Origin: Bacteroidales bacterium
Lineage (GTDB): Bacteria; Bacteroidota; Bacteroidia; Bacteroidales; Paludibacteraceae
Assembly: GCA_004557405.1 (NCBI GenBank)
Contig: SFDZ01000003.1
Location: forward strand, 123,745-187,744
DNA: 64,000 nucleotides
Direction of reading: 5' to 3'
The notes beneath the pieces were generated by a model. It was not told the origin of the DNA. It did not search any database and saw nothing but the letters and a program-made list of their open reading frames with translations. Position numbers and translations under genes: made by a program. Shown in pieces: positions 1 through 8,411 of the stretch (position 1 is its first letter; the number at the start of each line of letters is the position of its first letter).

Positions 1-1716
1 TACGACGAATACACATTCAAAGTCGGCATTACGAACAAAGGTGGTTTCGTGCAGAACTATACCATCGAGAACTTGCCGTCGTGGCTCACCGCCACCCCCG
101 AAGCCGGCACGCTCAACCCGACCAAATCGGCCACTATCGAATTTAGCATCAACAGTGGTCTGAACGTAGGCACCTACAACGAAGTCGTCTATCTGGTAGA
201 TGCACAGAATGTAAGCGAGCCGTTGTCGATAAACGTGGTGGTAACCGGCGAAGAACCGACGTGGACTGTCGATAAAAACGCCTACGAATACAACAGTTCC
301 GTATTCGGACAGATGCGTTTCGAAGGTGTATTCTCGATGGACGAAGACGACATACTCGCCGCATTCGACGGCAAAGAGTGCATCGGTGTGGCGCACACAT
401 CGTACAACGCCGCCACCGACATGTATTATGTGCTGCTCACCATCTATTCGCATACCGCCAAATCGACCAAACCGATTATGTTCCGTATGTACGACGCCTC
501 GACAGGCATCATCTATCAAGCCGAACCGTCGCAACCCATCACATTTGCGGCGCAACAAATTGTCGGCACTCCGATGGAGCCGGTCATTTTCGATGGCGGT
601 GCATTGATGTTTGCCAACATCAACCTGAAGAAAGGTTGGAACTGGATTTCGTTCAACTTGGCCAACGAGGCTTTGAACAATATCAACGCCGCATTGGCCG
701 AAGGCAACTGGTCTGACGGCGAAACAGTCAAGAATCTGCACTCGTTTGCCGACTATGTCGAAGCAAAACAGATGTGGGTAAGTGGCGGTCGCCTGACCTC
801 GTTCAACAACAGCGAGATGTATCTCTTCCATGTCAACGAAGACAAGACGTTGGCCGTCAGCGGCACCGAAATCGACCCGACCTCGGTATCTATCGCCATC
901 GCTCCGAATCGTTGGAACTACATCTCTTATCTGCCGCAAACAGTACTCAGTGTCAAATCGGCACTCGCCGGCTACGAGGCATCGAATGGCGACGTCATCA
1001 AGTCGCAAAACGGATTCGCCATGTACTACGGCAACGAATGGATAGGATCGTTGGAAACGATGCGGCCAAACGAAGGCTATATGTTCAAGAGCACGGCCAC
1101 AACCACCAAAACACTGACCTATCCGTCGAAAGTATCGACTGTCAATCGGGCACCGCAGAGCAACGAGCATCCGTATGCGCACAACATGTCGATATTCGGT
1201 TACTCCGAAGATGTTTGCGCTACCGACAAACTCTATGCTGTGGTGAACGGCGAAATTCGCGGCGAGGCTGTACCTGTTGTTTACGACGACCGCACGCTGC
1301 TCTGTATCTCGGTAGCGGGCGACAACACTCACGACGAAGTACACTTCCTCCGTGTACGCGAAGACGGTACCTCGCTATCGAGCACCACAGTGGCTTATGC
1401 GCCCGACAATGTCAGTGGCGAACCTGCGGCACCACTTCACATAGTGTTCGACGCACCGGCAGCCACCACCGGCATGACCCTCTACCCGATACCGGCCTCC
1501 ACGCAGTTGACACTGTCGGCCATAGTACAACCAAGCGTATCGACCCGCATCGACATATACGATGTGATGGGCAAAATGGTGTACACTTCGGCAGCCGAAA
1601 AAACCGATGGATTCGTTTTGCGCTCCATCGATGTTAGTTCGCTCGTTGAGGGCACCTACTTCCTGCGCTTTGTGCATGGCGATGAGGTAGAAGTTCAGAA
1701 ATTCATCAAATTCTAA
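1..1716 (+). CDS. C-terminal part of a large secreted protein with a T9SS type A sorting domain (5' end outside window)
   Basis: The reading frame is open from base 1, so the true start lies upstream and 571 residues are visible. From about residue 86 there is a beta-rich domain (EPTWTVDKNAYEYNSSVFG) with an 'AAFDGKECIGVA' core. Two related blocks follow, around KGWNWISF (residue ~211) and NRWNYISY (~303). The last 80 residues (from MTLYPIP, ~492) form a typical type A T9SS sorting domain ending in FLRFVHGDEVEVQKFIKF. Proteins of this kind cross the outer membrane through T9SS and are cleaved and anchored at the surface or released. It is followed after 13 bp by a lipoprotein gene that carries the same 'AVFDG' domain, and then by an OmpA gene, so the three look like one operon. 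No catalytic motif is visible; an adhesin or surface-layer role is inference. Confidence 0.85.
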   Translation, partial: YDEYTFKVGITNKGGFVQNYTIENLPSWLTATPEAGTLNPTKSATIEFSINSGLNVGTYNEVVYLVDAQNVSEPLSINVVVTGEEPTWTVDKNAYEYNSSVFGQMRFEGVFSMDEDDILAAFDGKECIGVAHTSYNAATDMYYVLLTIYSHTAKSTKPIMFRMYDASTGIIYQAEPSQPITFAAQQIVGTPMEPVIFDGGALMFANINLKKGWNWISFNLANEALNNINAALAEGNWSDGETVKNLHSFADYVEAKQMWVSGGRLTSFNNSEMYLFHVNEDKTLAVSGTEIDPTSVSIAIAPNRWNYISYLPQTVLSVKSALAGYEASNGDVIKSQNGFAMYYGNEWIGSLETMRPNEGYMFKSTATTTKTLTYPSKVSTVNRAPQSNEHPYAHNMSIFGYSEDVCATDKLYAVVNGEIRGEAVPVVYDDRTLLCISVAGDNTHDEVHFLRVREDGTSLSSTTVAYAPDNVSGEPAAPLHIVFDAPAATTGMTLYPIPASTQLTLSAIVQPSVSTRIDIYDVMGKMVYTSAAEKTDGFVLRSIDVSSLVEGTYFLRFVHGDEVEVQKFIKF

Positions 1717-1729
1717 TGTATAGAAAACT

Positions 1730-2194
1730 ATGATTACAATAAACAAAACATTCGCAAGCGGATCGCACTTGAAACAACTGCTCGTACTCACTGCCATCGT
1801 TGTGGTGGCAGTGATGAGCGGCTGTCGCAAAAAAGAGGTAATAACCAAATACGACAATCCAAATTGGCAATTCACCGACACGCTGTCATACACCTACATC
1901 AGCGCCACAGCGGTGATAGCGCTACCGGACAACCTGCAACCCTACATCGACGAACACGACCAAATGGCCGTGTTCGTGGGCGATGTTTGCCGCGGTGTTG
2001 CCAATCTGGAAGACGGGCTGTTCAACTTTTCGATACCCACCGCCAACGCCGAAGAGGAATCGCAAGCGTACTTCCGCTACTGGAGCAACCGCACGGGCTA
2101 TATGTATCAATCAGCGGAACCAGTAGTCGTCAAAAGCGATGCCCGCATAGGCACTACCGCCCAACCGAAACAAATCACACTAACCGTTCTTTAA
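1730..2194 (+). CDS. Small lipoprotein related to a domain of the upstream T9SS protein
   Basis: A 154-residue protein with a hydrophobic N-terminus (LLVLTAIVVVAVMSGC) and a lipobox whose cysteine is residue 32, so it should be a lipoprotein. The mature part (residues ~70-154: DQMAVFVGDVCRGVA, FRYWSNRTGYMYQSAEPVVV) matches in order a domain of the preceding secreted protein (ILAAFDGKECIGVA, FRMYDASTGIIYQAEPSQPI), so the two share a fold and probably an origin. It sits 13 bp after the T9SS gene and 4 bp before the OmpA gene, which implies co-transcription. Its function is unknown; anchoring or partnering the secreted protein is a guess from context. Confidence 0.8.
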   Translation: MITINKTFASGSHLKQLLVLTAIVVVAVMSGCRKKEVITKYDNPNWQFTDTLSYTYISATAVIALPDNLQPYIDEHDQMAVFVGDVCRGVANLEDGLFNFSIPTANAEEESQAYFRYWSNRTGYMYQSAEPVVVKSDARIGTTAQPKQITLTVL

Positions 2195-2198
2195 GTTT

Positions 2199-3401
2199 AT
2201 GAAACGTCTATCTGTTTTTTTGATTGTACTTGTCGTTGTCGGCCACTCGTTTGCGCAGACCGATACCGTGTATAACTCGGCCGGAAAAGCCGATTCCGAT
2301 TGGTTCCTGTCGTTGATGGTCGGAGGCGATGTGTTGTTCAATCAGAGCCGGCAGCAAAATCCCGACATATACGCCACCAACGGCATACGTCCCGAAGTAT
2401 CGCTGACGGCCGGCAAATGGATTATGCCCTACTTCGGTTTTCAAGTGGGCTTAAAATCATTCTGGTGGCAAGGTGCAGCCTCATCGGCCGACCTGGCAAC
2501 ATGGAACTTTGACCTTACACAAATAACGCCTCTCGCCGATGGGTCGAGCAACTTCAACGTGTTCTACATCAATCCGCATATCGATGCCATGTTGAGCCTG
2601 TCGTCGTGCATCAACAAAGGGTACGTTCAAACCTGTAAATGGGACGTGGTGCCATTCGTCGGCATTGGCTATATGTATGGTTTCGGTGCCCAAGGTGTGC
2701 CTGTGCAACATAGTCTGACAGGCCATTTTGGTCTTATGGGCAAATACCGCATCACCGACTATTGGGACATCAATTTGGCGGTTGCCACCACCATCATGGC
2801 CGAAGGCTACACCACACATGCCGGTGCTGTGGCACAAGAAGATTTGTCGATTTCGGTCGGATTTTCGTACAACTTCGGCGGACATCGTTTTGCGTACAAA
2901 CAACGTCAGAAGAACAACGACAAAGCACTTGCACAGACCGGCAACCACGCACGAGTTGACACCATACATGTGTACCACCACACCGAGCGCATCGTCGAAC
3001 GCGGCGCACCGGTTACCACCACCGATTTGTCGGCTGCCGCCACACAAGGAACATTCGACAAACCATTCCAAATTGCGCTCATCGAATTTGCACTCGGGTC
3101 GGCCAATCCGAAACAAAACTACGCCACACAATACTACAACGTAGCAGCCTTTATCAACGCCTATCCCGATGTCGTATTGCGCTTGGATGCCTACTGCGAC
3201 AAAGACACGGGAACGCCCGAAATAAATGAGCAACTGGCCACACAACGCGCCGAAACGGTACGTCGCATCTTGGTCGAACAATATGGCATTCCCAACGACA
3301 AAATCACCATCAATCCGTTGGGCGACCGCGAACAAATCTACAACGAAGGCGCATTAAACCGCATTGTGCGTATCACGGTTTTGCCACAAGCAAAAAAATA
3401 A
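2199..3401 (+). CDS. OmpA-family outer membrane protein
   Basis: A 400-residue protein with a signal peptide (MKRLSVFLIVLVVVGHSFA, cleavage before QTDTV). Residues ~25-235 look like an outer-membrane beta-barrel (alternating aromatics, SVGFSYNFGG near the end of the barrel). A charged linker with VDTIHVYHHTERIVE leads to a C-terminal OmpA peptidoglycan-binding domain (~285-398; LRLDAYCDKDTG, NEQLATQRAETVRRILVEQY). It is the last gene of a three-gene operon with a T9SS protein and a lipoprotein and is followed at once by a strong terminator. The same T9SS-protein-then-OmpA order recurs at 39248-47552. The likely role is to tether the outer membrane to peptidoglycan and possibly act as accessory to the upstream secreted protein. 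Confidence 0.88.
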   Translation: MKRLSVFLIVLVVVGHSFAQTDTVYNSAGKADSDWFLSLMVGGDVLFNQSRQQNPDIYATNGIRPEVSLTAGKWIMPYFGFQVGLKSFWWQGAASSADLATWNFDLTQITPLADGSSNFNVFYINPHIDAMLSLSSCINKGYVQTCKWDVVPFVGIGYMYGFGAQGVPVQHSLTGHFGLMGKYRITDYWDINLAVATTIMAEGYTTHAGAVAQEDLSISVGFSYNFGGHRFAYKQRQKNNDKALAQTGNHARVDTIHVYHHTERIVERGAPVTTTDLSAAATQGTFDKPFQIALIEFALGSANPKQNYATQYYNVAAFINAYPDVVLRLDAYCDKDTGTPEINEQLATQRAETVRRILVEQYGIPNDKITINPLGDREQIYNEGALNRIVRITVLPQAKK

Positions 3402-3422
3402 CAACGCATCTGCATCCGTGCA

Positions 3423-3459
3423 ACAGAAACAGCCAACAAGTGGCTGTTTCTGTTTTTTT
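3423..3459 (+). terminator. Rho-independent terminator after the OmpA gene
   Basis: A perfect 13-bp stem (acagaaacagcca / tggctgtttctgt) with a 5-nt loop is followed by a run of T. It separates the envelope operon from the ABC importer operon. Confidence 0.93.
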
Positions 3460-3515
3460 GATGCCGCACGACAACAACCATACGCCAACAAGCAACAAAT
3501 GTCAGTATTTTTTGC

Positions 3516-3523
3516 TAACTTTG
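3516..3523 (+). promoter_or_regulatory. Promoter -7 element of the ABC importer operon
   Basis: TAACTTTG matches the Bacteroidota consensus TAnnTTTG. No TTTG is seen at the usual -33 distance. Only 5 nt separate it from the ATG at 3529, so the transcript would be leaderless or nearly so. Confidence 0.6.
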
Positions 3524-3528
3524 CAGGC

Positions 3529-4668
3529 ATGAAAGCAAGACTCACAATATACGCACTCGTGGCAGTCGCCTTGCTGAGTGCTTGCGGGCGGCAGGCTACA
3601 TCGACAGACAGCGACGGTCGGCAACCCGACTCGACACTCACGGTCAAATATGCGCACGGATTTTCGGTAGATTATTTTACTGATTACAAGCGTATTACCA
3701 TCAAAAGTCCTTGGGTTGACGATGCTATATTGGCAACCTATTATTTGGTGAAATCGGACACGGTGCATGTGCCTGACGGCGCCACAAAAATAGTGATACC
3801 GCTGCGCCATGTGGCCGTAACCTCGTGTACACACTACGCCTTTCTGGACATCATTGGCGAATTGTCCGGCATCAGCGGCATCTGCAGCCCTGAACTCGCC
3901 TACAACGCCCTTGTCAGACAACGGTACGCCGACAAGCAAATCGTCAGTTTGGGCGACGCCTTCGACACCAACACCGAGCGACTGCTCGCCCTGAAACCCG
4001 ATGCACTGATGTTGGCAAGTTACAATCAGCAGGACAACAACGCCAAACGTTTGGCCGAATCGGGTATTCCGCTGATTTACAACAACGAATGGACTGAAAA
4101 CAGCGTGCTTGCCCGTGCCGAATGGCTGAAACTTGTGGCTGCATTCTACGACAAAGAGGCGATGGCAGCAACCTATTTCGACACCATCGAAAACAACTAC
4201 ATCGAGGCAAAAATAGCTGCGCAACTGATGCCGACCCACCCAACCGTGATGGCCGGAAGCAACTTCAAAGGCACTTGGTATATGCCCGGCGGACAAAGTT
4301 ACATGGGGCAGCTGTTTGCCGATGCAGGCGCCACCTATTTCTATAGCGACAACGCCGAAAACGGCAGTCTGCCACTCAGTTTCGAAACCGTACTGCACCA
4401 CTTTGCGCAAGCCGACGTATGGCTGAATGCGCCCACTGCCACTATGCACGAACTATTGGCGATGGACGAACGCCACCAACTCTTCAAAGCAGCACAAAAC
4501 GGATGTGTTTATGGGTTCTATGCGCGCACACGCGCCGGTGGCGCCAACGATTTTTGGGAGAGTGGCGTGGTGCGCCCCGATTTGATACTGCAAGATTTGA
4601 TGTGGGCACTGCACCCCGACGAAACAGTCGGCTACACACCCACTTACATTTGTAAACTAACTCCATGA
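3529..4668 (+). CDS. ABC transporter substrate-binding lipoprotein (BtuF/FhuD-like, PF01497 type)
   Basis: A 379-residue lipoprotein (MKARLTIYALVAVALLSACGRQ, lipobox LSAC). It follows the class III periplasmic binding protein pattern: an N-terminal lobe with HVAVTSCTHYAFLDIIGELSGISGICSPE, a segment DTNTERLLALKPDALMLASYNQQD, a long connecting helix, and a C-terminal lobe with GSNFKGTWYMPGGQSYMGQLFADAGA. The start was chosen at 3529 because the signal peptide begins there; upstream in-frame codons run through the preceding terminator. It overlaps the permease gene by 4 bp (ATGA). Homologues bind cobalamin, haem or ferric siderophores, and the sequence does not decide among them. I see no cobalamin riboswitch in the short gap upstream. 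Confidence 0.87.
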   Translation: MKARLTIYALVAVALLSACGRQATSTDSDGRQPDSTLTVKYAHGFSVDYFTDYKRITIKSPWVDDAILATYYLVKSDTVHVPDGATKIVIPLRHVAVTSCTHYAFLDIIGELSGISGICSPELAYNALVRQRYADKQIVSLGDAFDTNTERLLALKPDALMLASYNQQDNNAKRLAESGIPLIYNNEWTENSVLARAEWLKLVAAFYDKEAMAATYFDTIENNYIEAKIAAQLMPTHPTVMAGSNFKGTWYMPGGQSYMGQLFADAGATYFYSDNAENGSLPLSFETVLHHFAQADVWLNAPTATMHELLAMDERHQLFKAAQNGCVYGFYARTRAGGANDFWESGVVRPDLILQDLMWALHPDETVGYTPTYICKLTP

Positions 4669-5651
4669 GAACCGGACGCAACATACTGATTTTCGGAATA
4701 TTAGCAATCGTTACCGGATTGCTTTTTGTCTGCGACATTAGTTTTGGCAGCGTGTCGTTGCCATTCAATGCACTTGTGTCGGACAACCCCCTCTACCGCG
4801 ACATCATTTACAATTTTCGTCTGCCAAAAGCCTTGACAGCCATCGTTACCGGCGCAGCCATTTCGGTAGCCGGCCTTGTGATGCAGACACTCTTTCGCAA
4901 TCCGTTGGCCGGGCCTTATGTGTTGGGCGTCAGTTCGGGAGCGAGCCTTGGCGTGGCCGTTTACCTATTGGCCGGCAGCATGTTGCCCACCGCCTTAGCT
5001 CAAAGCGGTTGGGGATTGGTCTGCTCGGCCGTGTTTGGTGCCGTTTTGGTGCTATTGTTGGTGTTAGGCGTATCGTTTCGCGTGCGTCAAGCCGTGTCGT
5101 TGCTCATCGTCGGCATCATGTTCGGGCAAATAGCCGGATCGCTGGTTACCATTCTGCAAAATGCAAGCAATCCCGACTCGCTAAAACTATTTGTAGTATG
5201 GACATTTGGCAGTTTGTCGGCCGTAGGTTGGAACTATATGTGGGTGATGCTGCCGTTGGTAACCATCGGTTTGATATTGGCCTACACACTGCAAAAGCCA
5301 CTGAACGGTTTGTTGCTTGGCGAAAACTACGCACAAGGTTTAGGCATCAACATCACCCGCACCCGCGTAATGATTATTGTGGTAGTAGCACTTTTGGCGG
5401 GCACCACCACAGCCTTCACGGGGCCGATTGCCTTTATCGGTATGGCAGTGCCACATCTGGTGCGCGGACTGTTTCGCACGGCCGACCATCGCACTACCAT
5501 CACCGGTTGCATACTGTGTGGTGCCTCGCTCATGATGCTGTGCGACATCGCTACACAACTGCCGGCACAAGGTTATACACTGCCTATCAACGCCATCAGC
5601 GCATTAGTTGGTGCACCTATCATCATTTGGATTATCATCAAACAGAAATAA
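4665..5651 (+). CDS. FecCD/BtuC-family ABC transporter permease
   Basis: A 328-residue polytopic inner-membrane protein with about nine to ten hydrophobic segments. It carries FecCD-family signatures: FRLPKALTAIVTGAAISVAG, MQTLFRNPLAGPYVLGVSSG near residues 75-95, and FTGPIAFIGMAVPHLVRG (~250-268), which contacts the ATPase. The ATG overlaps the stop of the binding-protein gene, and the ATPase gene follows after 1 bp. Together they form a complete type II importer for a metal-chelate or corrinoid ligand. Length is normal for the family. Confidence 0.92.
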   Translation: MRTGRNILIFGILAIVTGLLFVCDISFGSVSLPFNALVSDNPLYRDIIYNFRLPKALTAIVTGAAISVAGLVMQTLFRNPLAGPYVLGVSSGASLGVAVYLLAGSMLPTALAQSGWGLVCSAVFGAVLVLLLVLGVSFRVRQAVSLLIVGIMFGQIAGSLVTILQNASNPDSLKLFVVWTFGSLSAVGWNYMWVMLPLVTIGLILAYTLQKPLNGLLLGENYAQGLGINITRTRVMIIVVVALLAGTTTAFTGPIAFIGMAVPHLVRGLFRTADHRTTITGCILCGASLMMLCDIATQLPAQGYTLPINAISALVGAPIIIWIIIKQK

Positions 5652-5652
5652 C

Positions 5653-6606
5653 GTGTTAGCAACACAACATTTGGACATCGGTTACGGGAAACGGGTCATT
5701 CAGCACGACCTGAATCTGACAGCCAACAGTGGCGACCTCATTTGCCTGACAGGCACCAACGGCACAGGCAAAAGCACCTTGCTGCGCACGCTGGCCGGGC
5801 TGCAAAAACCACTTGGCGGCAGCATACAAATTCAGGAAAAAAACATAACACAACTATCGAACGCCACACGCGCCACCCTGCTCGCTTTGGTGCTGACCGA
5901 CAACATTGTGGTCGAAAATCTGACGCTGTACGATTTGGTGGCCACAGGACGATTCCCGTACACAGGCTGGAACGGTTATCTCGGCCAACACGACCGCGAC
6001 ATTGTAAAAACGGCGTTGGAACAAGTCAATTTGTGGCACAAAGCACACTATTGTATCAACGAAGTGAGCGACGGCGAAAAACAGCGCGGCATTATAGCCA
6101 AAGCCTTGGCGCAGGACACGCCGCTCATTCTGCTCGACGAACCCACCGCGCACCTCGACTTGCCCAACCGTGTCGAAATAATGTTGCTGCTGAGGCGACT
6201 GTCGGTCAACACACGCAAAACGTTCATACTATCGACACACGAACTCGACCTCGCCCTGCAAATGGCCGACCGCATTTGGCTGATGGGCACACAAGGCATC
6301 AAAACCGGCATCCCCGAAGATTTGATGCTCACCGGCAAGTTTCAGGAAGCATTTGGCAACGCAGCCTATCATTTCGACGAAACCGACGGACACTGCAAGA
6401 TAGAGCCGCTGTTCGGCAACTTAGCCGTAACCATCGTCGGGCAAAACACGGCAGCCTTGTGGCTCGAACGCGCCCTGCATCGATGCGGCATACATGTAAC
6501 ACACGATGCAGCATTGCGCATCGAAGCACACGACAACCACTTCGTGGTGAACGGCCGCACCACACACTCCGTCGAGGAAACGCTTGACGTGATATTCGGA
6601 CGATAG
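5653..6606 (+). CDS. ABC transporter ATP-binding protein (BtuD/FecE-like) with C-terminal extension
   Basis: A 317-residue ATPase with Walker A GTNGTGKST (~35-43), a divergent signature VSDGEKQRG in place of LSGGQ, Walker B LILLDEPTAHLD and the switch His in STHELDL. The chosen start is GTG at 5653, 1 bp after the permease stop; an earlier in-frame start would overlap the permease by over 40 bp. After the ATPase core (~245 residues) there is an extra domain of about 70 residues (GQNTAALWLERALHRCGIHVTHDAALRIEAHDN) seen in some Bacteroidales homologues and of unknown role. The gene ends just before an inverted repeat shared with the convergent gene. Confidence 0.88.
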   Translation: MLATQHLDIGYGKRVIQHDLNLTANSGDLICLTGTNGTGKSTLLRTLAGLQKPLGGSIQIQEKNITQLSNATRATLLALVLTDNIVVENLTLYDLVATGRFPYTGWNGYLGQHDRDIVKTALEQVNLWHKAHYCINEVSDGEKQRGIIAKALAQDTPLILLDEPTAHLDLPNRVEIMLLLRRLSVNTRKTFILSTHELDLALQMADRIWLMGTQGIKTGIPEDLMLTGKFQEAFGNAAYHFDETDGHCKIEPLFGNLAVTIVGQNTAALWLERALHRCGIHVTHDAALRIEAHDNHFVVNGRTTHSVEETLDVIFGR

Positions 6607-6615
6607 ACAAAACGA

Positions 6616-6643
6616 CACGAGGCCTGCCACAGCAGACCTCGTG
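6616..6643. terminator. Bidirectional terminator between convergent genes
   Basis: An 11-bp inverted repeat (cacgaggcctg / cagacctcgtg, one wobble position) with a 6-nt loop lies between the ABC ATPase gene (+) and the acyl-CoA ligase gene (-). The T-rich tract is better on the minus strand. Confidence 0.75.
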
Positions 6644-6663
6644 CATTGTTCAAACGGTATTTT

Positions 6664-8322
6664 TTACTTGTACATAAACCGTTTGATGCTCTTTTTGGGC
6701 GTCTTTTCGAACTCTTCCTGATAGATTTCGATGGCCGTAATCTGCTCGTAAGCCGGCAGCAACTTATTGACTTCCAGACGGTTCTGTTCCATCAACTGTA
6801 TCAGTGCCTCGTCCTTGACACCCTGTTTGAACGCCTCGTCGAAGTCGGGATAAACCAATCCGACCAATTTGTCGTTGCGTTGCACCACGATGCTTTCGGC
6901 CACAAACGGCATGTTGTTCAGTTTGTCCTCAATCTCCTCGGGATAGATGTTTTGTCCCGACGGACCGAGCAACATGTTTTTGCTGCGGCCTTTGATAAAG
7001 ACATTGCCTTCGGCGTCGATAATGCCAAGGTCGCCCGTGTGCAGCCAGCCGTCGGCATCGAGAACCTGCGCTGTGGCTTTCTCGTTTTTGAAATAGCCAA
7101 GCATCACATTCGGGCCTTTGCAGACGATTTCGCCAACGATGTTTTGCGGGTCGGGCGACAGCACTTTCACCTCCATGCGCGGAGCAGCCTTACCGCACGA
7201 CGCCATAGCAAATTTGCGCCAATCTTCGTAACAAATTATCGGACCACACTCCGTCATGCCGTAACCTACGGTGTAGGGGAACTGAATGTCTTTCAGCAGT
7301 TTTTCGACCTCTTGGTTGAAAGCTGCGCCACCCACAATCACCTCCATAAAATTGCCGCCAAAGGCATCAATCATGGTTTGACGCACTTTGTTTTTGATTA
7401 CATTGCTGATATACGGCAACTTAAGCAGCAACTTCATGCTGGGAGTTTCGAGTTTTGGCATCACTTTTTTGCGGATAATCTTTTCGATAATCAGCGGCAC
7501 AGCCACGATGATGCGCGGTTTCACTTCGGCCAAGGCATTGAAAATGATTTGCGGGCTCGGTACGCGTGTCAAGAAATAGACATGGCACCCTTTGATAAAT
7601 TCGTACAAAAATTCGAACGCCATGCCGTACATGTGCGCCATCGGCAACATCGAGATGACGGGCGAGCCTTTCGGCAGATTGACCACCTCGTCGCCAAATT
7701 TCACATTCGACTCCAGACTGCGATACGGCAGCATCACGCCTTTCGAGTCGCTCGTGGTGCCCGACGTATAGTTGATAACGGCCAATTCGTCCGACGTATT
7801 GTGATAGTAATTCACATCGGCAGGCGAGAAATCTTTCGGGTAACGCTGTCCAAACATTTCGTTCAAGTGGTCGCGGCGGTCGAGCAGATGCTCCAAACGT
7901 GCCACCGGCAACGAAAAATCGTTCAGCAACACCACACAGTCGAGATTGGGCATCTCCTGTGCATCGAGGTTTTCCCACACCACATCGCCCACAAACAGCA
8001 CGCGCGCTTCGGAGTGATTCACAATACGATGTACATTGTCGGCCTTGAACTCGTGCAAGATAGGCACTGCCACGGCGCCGTAGGTCAGTGTAGCCAAGAA
8101 AGCCACACCCCAATGCGAACTGTTGCGGCCGCACAAAGCCACTTTGTCGCCCTGTTTCAGGCCACATTGTTCGTACATCAAGTGTATTTTTGCAATCTTA
8201 CGGGCAACCTCTTTGTACTGCAACGCAATGCCTTTGTAGTCAGTCAGTGCGTCGAGTTCCCAATTTTCCTTAATTGAACGTTCGATCAAACTATTCAGTC
8301 TTTCCAATTCCATTTCCATCAT
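6664..8322 (-). CDS. Long-chain acyl-CoA ligase / AMP-binding enzyme (paralogue 1)
   Basis: A 552-residue member of the adenylate-forming superfamily. The P-loop-like motif is NYTSGTTSDSKGVMLPY (~195-211), the A5 motif is GYGMTECGPI (~325-334), the hinge region reads DGWLHTGDLGIIDAEGNVFIKGRSK (~415-440) and the catalytic lysine is in EKTPKKSIKRF near the end. It should activate a fatty acid via acyl-adenylate to acyl-CoA. The start at 8322 (MMEMELERLNSLIERS) aligns with the start of the adjacent paralogue; Met at 8319 or 8313 is also possible. It lies 89 bp downstream of the paralogue, across a hairpin. Parts of the two genes are nearly identical at DNA level. Confidence 0.9.
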   Translation of the reverse strand: MMEMELERLNSLIERSIKENWELDALTDYKGIALQYKEVARKIAKIHLMYEQCGLKQGDKVALCGRNSSHWGVAFLATLTYGAVAVPILHEFKADNVHRIVNHSEARVLFVGDVVWENLDAQEMPNLDCVVLLNDFSLPVARLEHLLDRRDHLNEMFGQRYPKDFSPADVNYYHNTSDELAVINYTSGTTSDSKGVMLPYRSLESNVKFGDEVVNLPKGSPVISMLPMAHMYGMAFEFLYEFIKGCHVYFLTRVPSPQIIFNALAEVKPRIIVAVPLIIEKIIRKKVMPKLETPSMKLLLKLPYISNVIKNKVRQTMIDAFGGNFMEVIVGGAAFNQEVEKLLKDIQFPYTVGYGMTECGPIICYEDWRKFAMASCGKAAPRMEVKVLSPDPQNIVGEIVCKGPNVMLGYFKNEKATAQVLDADGWLHTGDLGIIDAEGNVFIKGRSKNMLLGPSGQNIYPEEIEDKLNNMPFVAESIVVQRNDKLVGLVYPDFDEAFKQGVKDEALIQLMEQNRLEVNKLLPAYEQITAIEIYQEEFEKTPKKSIKRFMYK

Positions 8323-8341
8323 ACGATGATTATTTTTTGGT

Positions 8342-8397
8342 GAAACAAAATAGGTCGACACACGCAAACCGGCCAAAGCAGGCGTGCGTGCCGACCT
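8342..8397 (-). terminator. Hairpin between the two acyl-CoA ligase genes
   Basis: An inverted repeat with outer arms aggtcg / cgacct and inner GCGTG-rich arms is followed on the minus strand by an A/T-rich tract (attttgtttc). It would attenuate or end transcription from the 8412-10061 gene before its paralogue. Confidence 0.6.
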
Positions 8398-8411
8398 GAT
8401 TTATTGTTGTT

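Noticed and set aside
3402..3528. Cobalamin riboswitch before the BtuF-like gene
   Set aside because: The 127-bp gap holds only a terminator and a -7 element. There is no room for the conserved B12-box structure, so the ligand is left open.
6646..8277. 543-codon plus-strand open frame opposite the acyl-CoA ligase
   Set aside because: A very similar shadow frame appears opposite the paralogue at 8466-9371, as expected if both mirror the same coding sequence on the other strand.
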